Assembly (NCBI GenBank): GCA_020631735.1
Contig: CM036209.1
Coordinates: forward strand, 8,593,451-8,657,450
Direction: 5' to 3'
DNA length: 64,000 bases
Source of the DNA: Saccharum officinarum
Taxonomy: Eukaryota; Streptophyta; Magnoliopsida; Poales; Poaceae
The notes under the pieces are model-generated. The model ran no database searches. It was not told where the DNA came from and saw nothing but the letters and a program-made list of their open reading frames with translations. The position numbers were made by a program, and so were the translations under genes. Positions 44,839-55,812 of the stretch are shown here, piece by piece. Position 1 is the stretch's first letter, and each line of letters starts with the position of its first letter.

Positions 44839-45983
44839 TGTAACACCCTAGGTGTTTGTCACCAATTAAGTAGTGGGTTTAAGCTCAAACATGATAAATT
44901 AGTGGAGATGACGATGCCAAGTCAAACCTATGGTAATAAACCCTAATATAAACTTGGATGTTGCACCCTTGCTTACATATAGGCTCAATTAAAATATATA
45001 TGCTTGGGTGTTGCTATCAAAGTATGTTCACATGTCTCACCTCAATAACTATCTATATTAAGCCCTGGAAAAGTTTCATGAAGTTTGGAATCAAAAAGTC
45101 ACATGAAATGATAAGTCATATCTTGGCATGAATTGCTTTATCAAGTGACTGGAAACATATGAAGTCAACCAAACCTTGTAACCTTGCTCAAACAACTCTA
45201 ATTGAACTCTACAACAAAAGTTATGAAGGGTTCGTGTTGAGCGAAGGTGGAAAAAAATGTCCGAAAATAATGGAAACACTATATTTTGTAGCAGAAAGGA
45301 CTTTGCGTTGATCAAGAAATAAAGTTGACTTCTGGACCAGATATGAGGTTTGACCAAAAAAGAAAGTTGAAGAAAAGTTTGAGTATAACAAACTTTGTTA
45401 AAGGACCAAGTCATGATTTAGCTTCAAAATAGATCAAAACAGTGCTCAAAATATAAGAGAAAAAGCTGAAATCAACCCGACCGTGTTTGCAGTCCGGATT
45501 TCACTGACATCGATGTTGACATCCCGCGTTCTCCAAATTTTGCTAAGCAACTTGAGTTAGTCCAAAAATAAAAGTTCAAGATTATGTTATGGAGAAGAGA
45601 ATGCAAAAAGTTGCACTAAGTTTGATCGAGTTTCGACCTCCGAAAGCGAGTTTCCGTGATCGCTGTTAACATATTGACACTATCATCTTGGAGCTTAATT
45701 ATCCGCTGTTACAAAGCTCAAATGGCCGGGCACCTTAAATAAGAAACGTAGAGCAGGCCGAGGTGAACAAACTTCGTTTATGGCCTAATGTCTTATTCGG
45801 CCTGGAAGCGGCCCAAAACGGCGTTCCACCTTGCCCACGTCGCTGCCCGCCACGTGCTCGGTGAAATGCCTCAACGGGCGGCACCTGTCCGTGGACGTGG
45901 CGACCATGCACCGCGTGTCTTCACCATGGACGCCACGCGTCCGCTTACCTGCCGTGTGCCTGAGCCTCGCTCGGCTTGGTAGA
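44839..45983 (+). mobile_element. Left part of the 5' LTR of element B (Tekay/Del-like Gypsy)
   Basis: Begins TGTAACACCCTAGGTG, closely resembling the LTR start of element A, and continues to the GTAGA target site (45979-45983) where A inserted. It resumes at 59929. Confidence 0.8.
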
Positions 45984-48900
45984 TGTAACACCCCGGGTGT
46001 TATAGTGCTAATTAATCTGCCATGTCATCATAATGCATTGCAAAGCATCCCTGTTAGGTTAAACTTGTTATGCATCAACTAAAACGAGTTTACTTATTTA
46101 GGTTGAATGTGTTTCTCAGTGGTGTGCTCCGAACCCGAAAACCCTAATTTCGAATGCCACCGCAAATACTTAGTCCATGCCCTGCGTAATTTGAGGTGTG
46201 CGACTGTGTTGCACACTAGTGTCAAGTGTAGGGTATGAGCTCAAGTACAACATTTAAAATGAAGCTCCAAATTTGAGTTTGAATTGGAGTCCCAAAACTT
46301 GTCACGAGTTTTCCGATTCAATTTTAAATTCAAATCTGGGGAGAAATGTAAAAGAATTTTTAAAAAGCTAATTGGTCAACCAAGAGTGGCATTTGGTCAA
46401 CCATGTCATGTTGGTCCAAATGATGCCCTTGGGTGAGGTTTTGATCACTAAGTAATCACCAATCAAAGTAGCAACAAATTTCGATTTAAAATTCCTCCGA
46501 AAACCCTAAATTTCAAAACCCTGTTTTACCCCTTTTGAAATAATTCAAAATCTAAGCAAAATTTGGAAAAAAGTTCAAAACCAAGTTTGTAGAACTTTTC
46601 AAGGGCTACAACTTTGGTGTTTTGAGTTTTCAAAGTTTTAGTGAAAAATGTGGAGCAATTTTGAAAATAAACAAATTTCAAATTTAATTCATTTTTGTCC
46701 CCAAACTAAGATTTCAAAATGGAGGCTGATTTTGAAAAAGTTTTGAACAGCAAAGTTGTAGGTCTGGTCAAGATATACAACTTTGATGTTGGGAGATTTT
46801 GAAGTTTCAATGTAAAATCAAAAGTAATTTCTAAATTACCAAATCTGAAAAATGTGTCCCCTTTTGAGTTTAAATTCAAATTTCAAAATCCAGTGAGAAT
46901 TTGAAAAAGTGTTCAATACAAAACTTGTAGAGCTTGAAATTCTGAAGATTTCATAGATTGGAAGTTTTTCAAGTTGTTACATGATTTTGAGAGTAATTTG
47001 AGAAAACAGTTTGGAATTTCAAAAGTTGGGGGGGAACAGCTACAGTGCACCGGCGAATCACGCACCGGCAGCGCGCGGCATGGGCGCCGGCGAGCCGCCG
47101 ACGTCGCGCTGGCCGCTTCCACGACCTTCCATCCTACCACCGCGACCACAGGGACCGCTTCGCGCTCTCTAGCTGCTTCCTTGCTTCACAGCGCTATAAA
47201 AGGGACCGACACCGCCACTGTCGCCGTCCGGTTTCATCATCGCCGCCGCCACCGTCCTCATTGCTCCGGCCAAATTCGCCCTCCCTGCTCCACCGCATCC
47301 ATCTCCATCTCGCCAATCGCTCCGCCATCACCTTGCGAACCTGTTGCGCCTCTTGGTGTAGATGCTACCGCTCAGGATCACCGGGGAACCATCGTCTTCC
47401 ACCTCGGGTCGCCGCCGTCCCGGTTGAGCCCGCCACCGTGACCAGCCGCCTCCAGTGTCTCTCCACTTCAACCGATCACGCCTCTGTGATCGTGGTACGC
47501 CCCTGATGCTCCCTGGCTAGATAGTTTAAGCTTTGCACCTTTGTGTCGTCGAGTCGTCGGTCACCGTAGTTGCCGAGCCGCCACCGTCGTCGGTGAAGTG
47601 TCACCGGAGCTCGAACCGTGGGGCAAATTAGTAAAATGGAGTCGTGGGAAGGTGTAGTTGGTGTCGGTCGGTTCAGTTGGTCGACCGAAGCCCCGGTCAC
47701 CGGCCGGCCACCGCGCGAAGGTGAGTGAGCGCGCGGGAGAGAACGAGAGAGCGGAGGTAGGTGATGACAGGTGGGGTCGGCCTGTCAGTGAGAGAGAACG
47801 GGAGAGTGAGCGCGCGCGGGCTGGGCCGCGGTGCTGGGCCGCTCGGGCGAGTGCGAGCGCGCGTGCGAGCGCGCGTGAGCGGGCCGTCTGGTTGGGCCGG
47901 ACCGCGGGGAAAAAGAAAAGTCAGCCCGATTTCGTTTTTGTTTTTCTTTTTCAAATAAATGAATAGTGTTATTATTTGTTTATTTCATTAAAAATTGTGT
48001 AGAGTTCCAAAATTCATGAAAATTTTTGTGTAAGCTTTTCAATGTATAAACTATCTAGGAAAAATGTTAAATCATGAATTTGAATACTTTGAGCAGTAGA
48101 ATTAATTAGTTTCATTAAAGATTAAATGCAACTTCCAGTAATTTTAATAATTAATTTATTTATCCAAAAATTATGAAATTTATTATAACACTGTTGTAAT
48201 TCATTCTTAACCCATAGAAAAAGTTTGAGCTTGATTAGGTAAAATTTGATCAACTCCTAATTATGCCCTAATTAGTTAAATAAAAAAATAAATGTTAATT
48301 TGAGAACTTTAAGTGTTGGGTGCCTTTTGATTGAGTGAAGTCCTTAGGTCACTACCCTTTGGTGATCTTTGGCACCTTAATTTCATGATTGAGCTCGTTA
48401 GTAACTTGTTAGGTTAAAAGCTGGTATCGCTGGAATCGTCGCTTCTAGTTAGTAGGTTTTCTGTTTGCGACTGTACCGTAGAAGTAAGTTGTACTCCAGT
48501 AGTAGCTCGTAGCATGTTATCATCAAGCATCATGTTTATCATCGAGCATCATGTTAAAGCATGTTATGTATTCGTGTAGTCTCCGCTTTCGAGGAAGCCG
48601 AAGTCGTCGATCAAGCTTCCGGAGAAGAGCGATCGTCGGTGGGTTCCGGACCAGGGGGTGAAGTCCTCGAGTCTGAGTCGGTCGTCGTGTTTGAGCAAGG
48701 CAAGCCCCGGTGCATTTAAACCCTACCTTGAGTTTTACAAATGTTTTATTATTTATATTATGGTTGACTGCATTAAGTAATTAGGAGTTGAGTGATAACC
48801 TAATTGCTGCATTATCATCCTTGATTATTGTGATATCAACCTTGATACCTGATTTACAGAAAATGCGTAGTATGCTTCGCTATGCTTAGAAGTTAAGCTT

Positions 48901-50094
48901 TTAAATGAATGTTTACATAGCCATGACGGCATATCGAATGAATATTGAAATATGTGAATGAACTTGTAAGATCGGGCGGGTGGTTTGGCCACTGCTAACA
49001 TGCATTGGGAAAGGAGTCCCACTGTATTGTTTCCACCTTATCAGTTAAGGACCGTACGTTGTTGGCCCTCGCGTCATGGAGTTTTTATTAGTACTAGCCA
49101 TGTGCCCATGTCGGGTAAGCCTTACTTTGGTTAGTCCATTACGAGAACGTCTAACCTCGCACTGGGAGTGGAGAGATGGCGAGAGTAACGTGTACCCTCG
49201 GGGCTAGAATCGGGCCGGGTTCGAGGAGTACTGTGCTCTCGGGTGGCGATGGACACGTTCTGGTTTTGGGAAAACCCGAGTAAGAGTTGATATATGCAAG
49301 ATTCAGTTCTACATATGTCGTGTGGTTAGGAATCCCCAGCTGGGTAAATGAAGCGGTTCGAATCGTCGTTACTCCACGAGAAAGGAGTCTTGGCCTTGCA
49401 CCAACATCGTAGTTAAGAACTGGAATTGAAAGAAAGAATGAGAAAGGTTTTGATGATAATTACTTTGATCTAGATTAGGATCACCTAGAATTGGTTAATG
49501 AACCATCAATGGTAAAAGTAAAATGTTGAAGATAAGGACTTACCTTAGTAAGCTTTTCTGCAAAAGAAAATTTGATTCTTGATTACCCGTACCTTGATTC
49601 CCTAAAGCTAGCATGCCCTTGGAGTCTTTGTCTTAGTCGGGTAAGTCTTGTTGAGTACTCTCGTACTCAGGGTTTGTTAACCCCTTGTTGCAGGTGCGGT
49701 TCATGAACAAGTCTGCTTCGAGCCTTGTTGCATGACCGTCGTGGTTGAAGACAGTGACGACGAGTAGATTGTGTGGCCTTTGGGCAAGGCATCTCGCTTG
49801 TGTGTTGTAATAAAGTTACTACCGATACTTCTCTACTACTGGTTTGTAATAATGCTACCTAAGGTTTTAAGTTTGAAAACTGGTTTGTAACCTAAGTTAT
49901 TGTAAGACTTCCGCTACTTTACTCTGTTGAATATTTTGAATAAACTGTTGTAATATTGCAATACTCCTGTGATTGGATCCTGTTCGGAGGAAAGCAGGCC
50001 TTTTAAGTTATGGTGAACATAAGTACGACTGTCAGAGGTCATTATGGCAATGACGTGTGCTTGTGGGCCATCATAATTAGGAGGTTCTGTGACA
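45984..50094 (+). repeat. 5' LTR of element A
   Basis: 4111 bp. AT-rich outer parts with a GC-rich core at about 47040-47930. Open frames in the core (for example 46974-47441 and 47658-47966) are compositional. Confidence 0.95.
47194..47202 (+). promoter_or_regulatory. LTR TATA box of element A (5' LTR)
   Basis: CTATAAAAG in GCGCTATAAAAGGGACC, followed by a C-rich leader. This probably sets the start of the genomic RNA at about 47225. The same site in the 3' LTR is 57023-57031. Confidence 0.7.
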
Positions 50095-50096
50095 GC

Positions 50097-50108
50097 TGGT
50101 ACCAGAGC
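50097..50108 (+). other. Primer binding site of element A
   Basis: TGGTACCAGAGC, two bases after the 5' LTR. It is complementary with one mismatch to initiator Met tRNA. Confidence 0.9.
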
Positions 50109-50476
50109 ATAATCACTCGGGTTATTGTAATATTACCTTGTAAAACTTCAAAATGATTTGGGTCAACAAACTTAATATTGATATTTTGGTCCAAATTGCT
50201 TTTGCTTATCTTAATCTATTCTATAGTTTCCTTAGCTCATATTTGAAAGCTTCGTAGTGAAGTATCATGTATAGTGCCCTATGTTATAAAGATTGCATGT
50301 GTTACTTAAATCTTTCTGTTAGATCGTAAGTACGATGCATGCATCATGTTTAATTAACCTGCTTAAGTTACCTTCCCTTTTAAAGTGGTTTGGGTTAAGT
50401 AAGGTTCAATCCTATTCATGCTAACCTTCAGATCCCCCTATCTGTTCTCATCGTCCTAATTCTGTCTTGTTTTAGG

Positions 50477-50992
50477 ATGGCACGTGTGAAGACGACTCCT
50501 CGCAAGAAAACGGGTCCGCAAGGAGTGCCGTGTCATCAGTTGGCCGCCAGAGTTGATGGAGCAAGCAGTAGCCGTAATCCGAACCCGGATTCGGAGTCAG
50601 AGGTTGCAAGGCTTACATCAGAAGTAGAGCGACTGAAGCGCAACATGCGTTTTTGGAAACAGTTCCAGAAGGAGTCTTTGGAAAAGGAGACAGAAGCCAG
50701 GGCTCGTGTTCGTGAGTTGGAGCTTTATGTGACACACCTGGAGCAGTACAACACAGTCCTGCATGAGGAAGTTCATAGGCTAAATGATCTGATGAATCCC
50801 AATCATCAGCCCCAGGCAGTAGAAGATGATGTTGGTGCCGTGGTTGTTCCTGATGGAGAGGACAATGAAGAAGATCCGGAAGAAGATGAACCCATGATGG
50901 AAAGTGGGGATGATGCAAGTCATGTCACTGGTGCAAGTGCTCCAGAGAATGAGGAGGAAGTGATCGTGATCAGCGATGATGATGAGGAGTGA
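50477..50992 (+). CDS. Accessory ORF of element A: 171-aa coiled-coil acidic protein with H3-tail-like N-terminus
   Basis: An uninterrupted frame between the primer site and gag. Residues 2-13 (ARVKTTPRKKTG) match the start of histone H3 at A1, R2, K4, T6, R8, K9, T11 and G12, and QLA follows at 21-23, near its H3 position. Residues 41-106 are a strong coiled coil (SEVARLTSEVERLKR, VRELELYVTHLEQ, LHEEVHRLNDLM). Residues 116-148 are very acidic. The C-terminus EEVIVISDDDEE (160-171) has the form of a SUMO-interaction motif. There is no histone fold, zinc knuckle or enzyme domain. The ATG lies two bases after a TTTTAG acceptor-like site. The function is unknown; a nuclear, chromatin- or SUMO-related role is inference. 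Its retention in a young element suggests selection, but no homologue was compared. Confidence 0.75.
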   Translation: MARVKTTPRKKTGPQGVPCHQLAARVDGASSSRNPNPDSESEVARLTSEVERLKRNMRFWKQFQKESLEKETEARARVRELELYVTHLEQYNTVLHEEVHRLNDLMNPNHQPQAVEDDVGAVVVPDGEDNEEDPEEDEPMMESGDDASHVTGASAPENEEEVIVISDDDEE

Positions 50993-51167
50993 AGGGCCGA
51001 CATGGATGGTTGTGTAATATAGTAGTCTTTCCTGCTTTCTAAGAACCTTAGTGGGTGGTTTCTTGCTTATGAGCAAGTTTGTAATGAAATAATGTAAGAT
51101 AAGTTTGTGTTTGTATACAAGTTTTGTCCTAACTGCTTTTTAATTCAATAAAGCAATGTAAATAAAC

Positions 51168-54100
51168 ATGGTTTGTGTACAACAGATGGACGGTACTGGA
51201 ACTTCCCAGGAAGGGGACAATACTCCGAATCCCCCACCGTTTCCACCTACCTTGGCAGAAGCTATTGCCGCACTGGTTAATGCCACTACCCTGTTGGCTC
51301 AGAATCAGAATCAGAATGGGAATCAGGGTCGTCGAGGCCGTAACAATGGAGGGGAAACCACTTATGTGGATTTCACCGATACCCGTCCACCAGTGTTCTC
51401 AAAGGCAGATGAACCGCTAGAGGCGGATGACTGGCTCCGTACTATGGAGCAGAAGTTTGAACTTTTACAGTGCACAGAGCACCAGAAGCCTGTGTTTGCA
51501 GCACAACAACTCAGAGGTGCCGCAGGGGCGTGGTGGGCGAATCTAGTCGCCGCACAGCCTGCTGGCCACCGTGTCACTTGGCAGGAGTTTCGTGAAGCCT
51601 TTAGAGCACATTATATCCCAGATGGTGTCATGGCCATGAAGCTAGAGGAGTTTCTCTCACTGAAGCAAGGAAACCAGACAGTTCTACAATATGTGGGCAA
51701 ATTCAATCATCTGTCCCAGTATGCAGCTGAATATGTGAATACCGATGCAAAGAAGAAGAGTTGTTTCATGAGAGGTTTGAATACCAGAATCCAGGAAGCA
51801 TTAGTCACCTGCTATAATGCTACTTACCATGAGATAGTCAATGTGGCTATTGCGTCAGAAGAGAAGTCCCGACTGCACAAGGAGTCGAAGAAAAAGAAGC
51901 CAGTGTTTTCAAGTCCGTCTGGCGGCATTAAGAAACGCCAGAAGTTTGTTTATCACCCTCAGAACCATTTCCGCCCAACTTATCGTCCACCGCAATACCA
52001 AGTTCAGCCGCAGACGTTTTTCCGTCCTGCCGCAACCCCGCAATTTTTACAGCAGCCGAATGCCCCTGGTATTCGAAACCAGACTCCAGTAACCCATAAC
52101 TTTCCCTGCTACAACTGTGGAAAGCCAGGCCACTTTTCCAAGGATTGCCCGTATCCAAGGCAGTACAATCCCAATTATCCCAGAGCTCCCGTACCACAAC
52201 AGCAGCAACTTCAGAGCAAGAATAATAATCTGAATGTTCAGAAGGGTAAGGGTGAGAAGAGGAAGACCGGACGTGTATTCTACACTCAAGCAAGTGCAAT
52301 CCCAGAGGGAGAACCTGTTATGATGGGTATGTTCCCTGTTGCTAATCATCCAGCAGTACTGTTATTTGATTCAGGTGCATCGCATACATTCATAAATCGC
52401 ACCTTTGTTGTTAAGTATGACATTCCAATTGTGGGAACACAAGAAGATTTCTTTATCCAGTCGCCCGGGGGACGACTGTGTACTAAGGAGATGGTACGTG
52501 ACGTACCTATAGAGTTAGGTGGGCATATATTCCCTACCTCAATGATAATATTACAGAAACAGGATATAGATGTAATCCTGGGTATGAATTGGATGTACCA
52601 AAGAGGAGCCCTTATAGATGCACTGCACAGAACTATAAGGTTGAACCTGCCAGATAATAAATCTCATCTTCTTATCCAACTTCCTATCCCAAAGAGAACA
52701 GTTGGAAGGGTATGTGCAACTTCAGTACAGGAGATTTGTGATATACCGGTAGTCTGTGAATTTCCAGACGTGTTTCCAGATGATCTACCAGGTCTGCCAC
52801 CAGACAGAGATGTAGAGTTTGTGATTGAGTTAAAACCGGGTACTGCCCCAATATCCCGGAGAGCTTACAGAATGCCACCCAATGAATTAGCAGAACTTAA
52901 GGATCAATTGCAAGAGTTACGTGACAAAGGTTTTATCAGACCCAGTTCCTCACCATGGGGATGTCCAGCTCTTTTTGTCAAGAAGAAAGATCAGACTTTA
53001 AGGATGTGTGTTGACTATCGACCGCTGAATGAAGTAACCATTAAGAATAAATATCCGTTGCCTCGCATTGATCTGCTCTTTGATCAGCTTGCGGGGGCAA
53101 AGGTATTTTCAAAGATCGATCTTCGATCAGGATACCATCAAATTAAGATTCGACCTGAAGATATTCCAAAGACTGCATTCACCACCAGATATGGACTGTA
53201 TGAGTACCTAGTTATGTCTTTTGGTCTCACTAATGCACCGGCACATTTCATGTATCTGATGAATTCAGTTTTCATGCCAGAACTTGACAAGTTTGTGGTT
53301 GTTTTTATTGATGATATTCTAGTATACTCCAAAAGTGAAGAAGAGCATGTTGAGCATCTCAGAATTGTTCTGACTCGTCTGAGAGATCATCAATTGTATG
53401 CCAAGTTCAGTAAATGTGAGTTTTGGTTAAAAGAAGTGCAATTCTTAGGACATGTGTTGTCAGCCGAAGGAGTAGCAGTAGATCCTGGCAAGGTGAAAGA
53501 TATTCTGAATTGGAAGCCACCAATCTCAGTTCATGAAGTCCGAAGTTTTCTGGGAATGGCGGGTTATTACCGTCGATTTATACCTGACTTTTCAAAGGTA
53601 GCCAAGCCAATCACAGAGTTGTTGAAGAATCAAACTAAGTTCATATGGTCTACCGAATGTGAGAAAGCTTTTAGAATTTTAAAAAGGTCATTGACAACTG
53701 CTCCAGTTTTGGCACAACCAGATATAGAAAAGCCATTTGATGTTTACTGTGATGCCTCGGGTATTGGCCTTGGTTGCGTATTGATGCAGGAAGGCAGAGT
53801 CATTGCTTATGCCTCAAGACAGTTGAAGCGCCATGAAGAACATTATCCGACACATGATCTTGAATTAGCAGCTGTGGTTCATGCATTAAAAATATGGCGT
53901 CATTACTTGTTAGGTAATACTTGCCACATGTATACAGATCACAAGAGTTTAAAGTATATCTTTACTCAGTCAGAATTGAATATGAGACAAAGAAGGTGGC
54001 TTGAGTTGATAAAGGATTATGATTTAGAAGTACACTATCACCCTGGAAAAGCGAATGTAGTTGCTGATGCACTCAGTAGAAAGAATCATTGCAATTGTAC

Positions 54101-55637
54101 GACTGTGAAGCCAATGGATTACAGTTTGTGTTACGAATTGGAAAAGTTGAATATTGAAATAATTCAACAAGGTCAGCTGGCTAGTGTCACAGTAGAATCA
54201 ACACTCAAAGATCAGATTGTATCTGCTCAGAGAACAAATTCCGGAATCACTCACATCAAAGAAAAAGTTAGAACTGGTCAACAGACAGATTTCAGTATTG
54301 ATGAGGCAGATGTGTTATGGTTTAAGAACCGGCTAGTGGTCCCAAAGGTTCCAGAGTTACGTCGGCTCATTCTTGATGAAGCACATAGTACAAGGTTTTC
54401 TATTCATCCAGGAAGTAATAAGATGTATCAAGATTTGAAACAGAGATTCTGGTGGACCAAAATGAAAATTGAGATTGCTAAGTATGTTGCTAGATGTGAT
54501 ACTTGTTGTAAGGTGAAGGCAGTACACCTGAAGTCGGCAGGAATGTTACAACCCTTGCCCATTCCATCCTGGAAGTGGGAAGATATCAGTATGGATTTCA
54601 TTACTGGGTTACCCAAGACCTCAAGAGGCTTTGATTCAATTTGGGTCATTGTGGACCGTTTGACTAAGTCAGCTCACTTTGTACCTGTGAAGGTTGACTA
54701 TAGAGCATCTCGATATGCAGAAATATATGTTGCTCGGATTATGAGTTTACATGGAATACCCAAAACAATTGTTACTGACAGGGGTACTCAGTTTGTTTCG
54801 CAATTTTGGAGACAGTTTCAAAAGTCATTAGGTACTAAACTTCTTTACAGCACAGCCTATCATCCACAAACTGGGGGACAGACTGAAAGAGTAAATCAAA
54901 TTTTGGAAGATATGTTAAGATCTTGTGCTCTCACCTATCAAGATCAATGGGATGAATGTTTACCGTTAGCAGAATTCTCATACAATAACAGTTACCAAGA
55001 GAGTATCAAAATGGCACCGTTTGAAGCATTGTATGGCCGCAGGTGCAGAACTCCGTTGAACTGGTCAGAACCAGGAGAAAGATGGTTTTATGGAGTTGAT
55101 CTGGTGAAGAAAACGGAAGAAAAGGTTAGGCAGATACAAAAGAATTTAAAAGTTGCTCAGTCTCGACAGAAGAGTTATGCAGATAAAAGACGTAGACCCT
55201 TGATGTTTAAAGTGGGAGATTATGTTTATCTGAAAGTGTCACCCGTGAAAGGAGTTAATAGATTTGGAGTCAAAGGCAAACTCGCACCACGTTATATTGG
55301 TCCTTTTCAAATCATTGAAAAATGTGGGAAGGTGGCATATAGATTAAAGCTGCCTGAACAACTGTCAGCCGTGCACAATGTATTTCATGTATCACAAATG
55401 AAGAAGTGTCTGCAAGTACCTGATCAAGTGGTTGATGTTGAGGGAGTTGAACTTGAACCGGATTTGACATATTCTGAATATCCTGTCCGAGTTTTGGATC
55501 GAAAGGATCGTGTTACCCGGAGTAGAACAATTAAATGGTACAAGATACAATGGGATCAACATTCAGAGGAGGAAGCCACCTGGGAATCGGAGGATTATCT
55601 GTTGGAGAATTTCCCGGAGTTCTTTGCTTCTATCTAG
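51168..55637 (+). CDS. Gag-Pol polyprotein of element A with C-terminal chromodomain
   Basis: 1489 codons, no break. ATG 51186 ([10 protein letters not shown]), placed directly after an ACAACAG acceptor-like site, is an alternative start in the same frame. Domains: Gag about 55-250 (retrotransposon gag, [19 protein letters not shown]); zinc knuckle [14 protein letters not shown] 314-327; protease [11 protein letters not shown] with D401; reverse transcriptase about 590-770 with FIDDILVYS (D715, D716); RNase H about 855-980 ([21 protein letters not shown]). The integrase has an HHCC-type zinc region ([17 protein letters not shown] then CDTC) and catalytic D1143, D1204 and E1240, spaced D,D-35-E. 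A chromodomain lies at 1438-1486 ([20 protein letters not shown]), resembling the divergent group II type of plant chromoviruses. The single-frame polyprotein is typical of the lineage. It would build particles, copy the RNA and integrate the cDNA, with the chromodomain guiding target choice. Confidence 0.97.
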   Translation: MVCVQQMDGTGTSQEGDNTPNPPPFPPTLAEAIAALVNATTLLAQNQNQNGNQGRRGRNNGGETTYVDFTDTRPPVFSKADEPLEADDWLRTMEQKFELLQCTEHQKPVFAAQQLRGAAGAWWANLVAAQPAGHRVTWQEFREAFRAHYIPDGVMAMKLEEFLSLKQGNQTVLQYVGKFNHLSQYAAEYVNTDAKKKSCFMRGLNTRIQEALVTCYNATYHEIVNVAIASEEKSRLHKESKKKKPVFSSPSGGIKKRQKFVYHPQNHFRPTYRPPQYQVQPQTFFRPAATPQFLQQPNAPGIRNQTPVTHNFPCYNCGKPGHFSKDCPYPRQYNPNYPRAPVPQQQQLQSKNNNLNVQKGKGEKRKTGRVFYTQASAIPEGEPVMMGMFPVANHPAVLLFDSGASHTFINRTFVVKYDIPIVGTQEDFFIQSPGGRLCTKEMVRDVPIELGGHIFPTSMIILQKQDIDVILGMNWMYQRGALIDALHRTIRLNLPDNKSHLLIQLPIPKRTVGRVCATSVQEICDIPVVCEFPDVFPDDLPGLPPDRDVEFVIELKPGTAPISRRAYRMPPNELAELKDQLQELRDKGFIRPSSSPWGCPALFVKKKDQTLRMCVDYRPLNEVTIKNKYPLPRIDLLFDQLAGAKVFSKIDLRSGYHQIKIRPEDIPKTAFTTRYGLYEYLVMSFGLTNAPAHFMYLMNSVFMPELDKFVVVFIDDILVYSKSEEEHVEHLRIVLTRLRDHQLYAKFSKCEFWLKEVQFLGHVLSAEGVAVDPGKVKDILNWKPPISVHEVRSFLGMAGYYRRFIPDFSKVAKPITELLKNQTKFIWSTECEKAFRILKRSLTTAPVLAQPDIEKPFDVYCDASGIGLGCVLMQEGRVIAYASRQLKRHEEHYPTHDLELAAVVHALKIWRHYLLGNTCHMYTDHKSLKYIFTQSELNMRQRRWLELIKDYDLEVHYHPGKANVVADALSRKNHCNCTTVKPMDYSLCYELEKLNIEIIQQGQLASVTVESTLKDQIVSAQRTNSGITHIKEKVRTGQQTDFSIDEADVLWFKNRLVVPKVPELRRLILDEAHSTRFSIHPGSNKMYQDLKQRFWWTKMKIEIAKYVARCDTCCKVKAVHLKSAGMLQPLPIPSWKWEDISMDFITGLPKTSRGFDSIWVIVDRLTKSAHFVPVKVDYRASRYAEIYVARIMSLHGIPKTIVTDRGTQFVSQFWRQFQKSLGTKLLYSTAYHPQTGGQTERVNQILEDMLRSCALTYQDQWDECLPLAEFSYNNSYQESIKMAPFEALYGRRCRTPLNWSEPGERWFYGVDLVKKTEEKVRQIQKNLKVAQSRQKSYADKRRRPLMFKVGDYVYLKVSPVKGVNRFGVKGKLAPRYIGPFQIIEKCGKVAYRLKLPEQLSAVHNVFHVSQMKKCLQVPDQVVDVEGVELEPDLTYSEYPVRVLDRKDRVTRSRTIKWYKIQWDQHSEEEATWESEDYLLENFPEFFASI

Positions 55638-55799
55638 GTTGCAATTTCTTCTTTAAACTGTAACCTATCCTTTTAAAAAATCTTTATAATGCAGAAAACC
55701 CCTACCTGTTTTGTAGACAAGTCTTGGACGTGTTTGCTTGACACGTTTCCTTTTCCATTACTTAACTCAAGGCTTTAAATCTCGGGACGAGATTTCTTT

Positions 55800-55811
55800 A
55801 AGGGGGAAGGG
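55800..55811 (+). other. Polypurine tract of element A
   Basis: AAGGGGGAAGGG, one base before the 3' LTR TGTAACACC. Confidence 0.9.
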
Positions 55812-55812
55812 C

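Noticed and set aside
46974..47966. Several ORFs of 100-155 codons in the LTR core of element A, repeated at 56803-57795
   Set aside because: Arg-, Ser- and Pro-rich or repetitive Glu/Arg translations in overlapping frames of a GC-rich LTR. No domains. They change freely between strands, so they look compositional.
50477..50992. Interpretation of the accessory ORF as a captured histone H3 gene
   Set aside because: Only the N-terminal dozen residues resemble H3. There is no histone fold helix sequence; the rest is coiled coil and acidic. Mimicry or chance fits better than capture.
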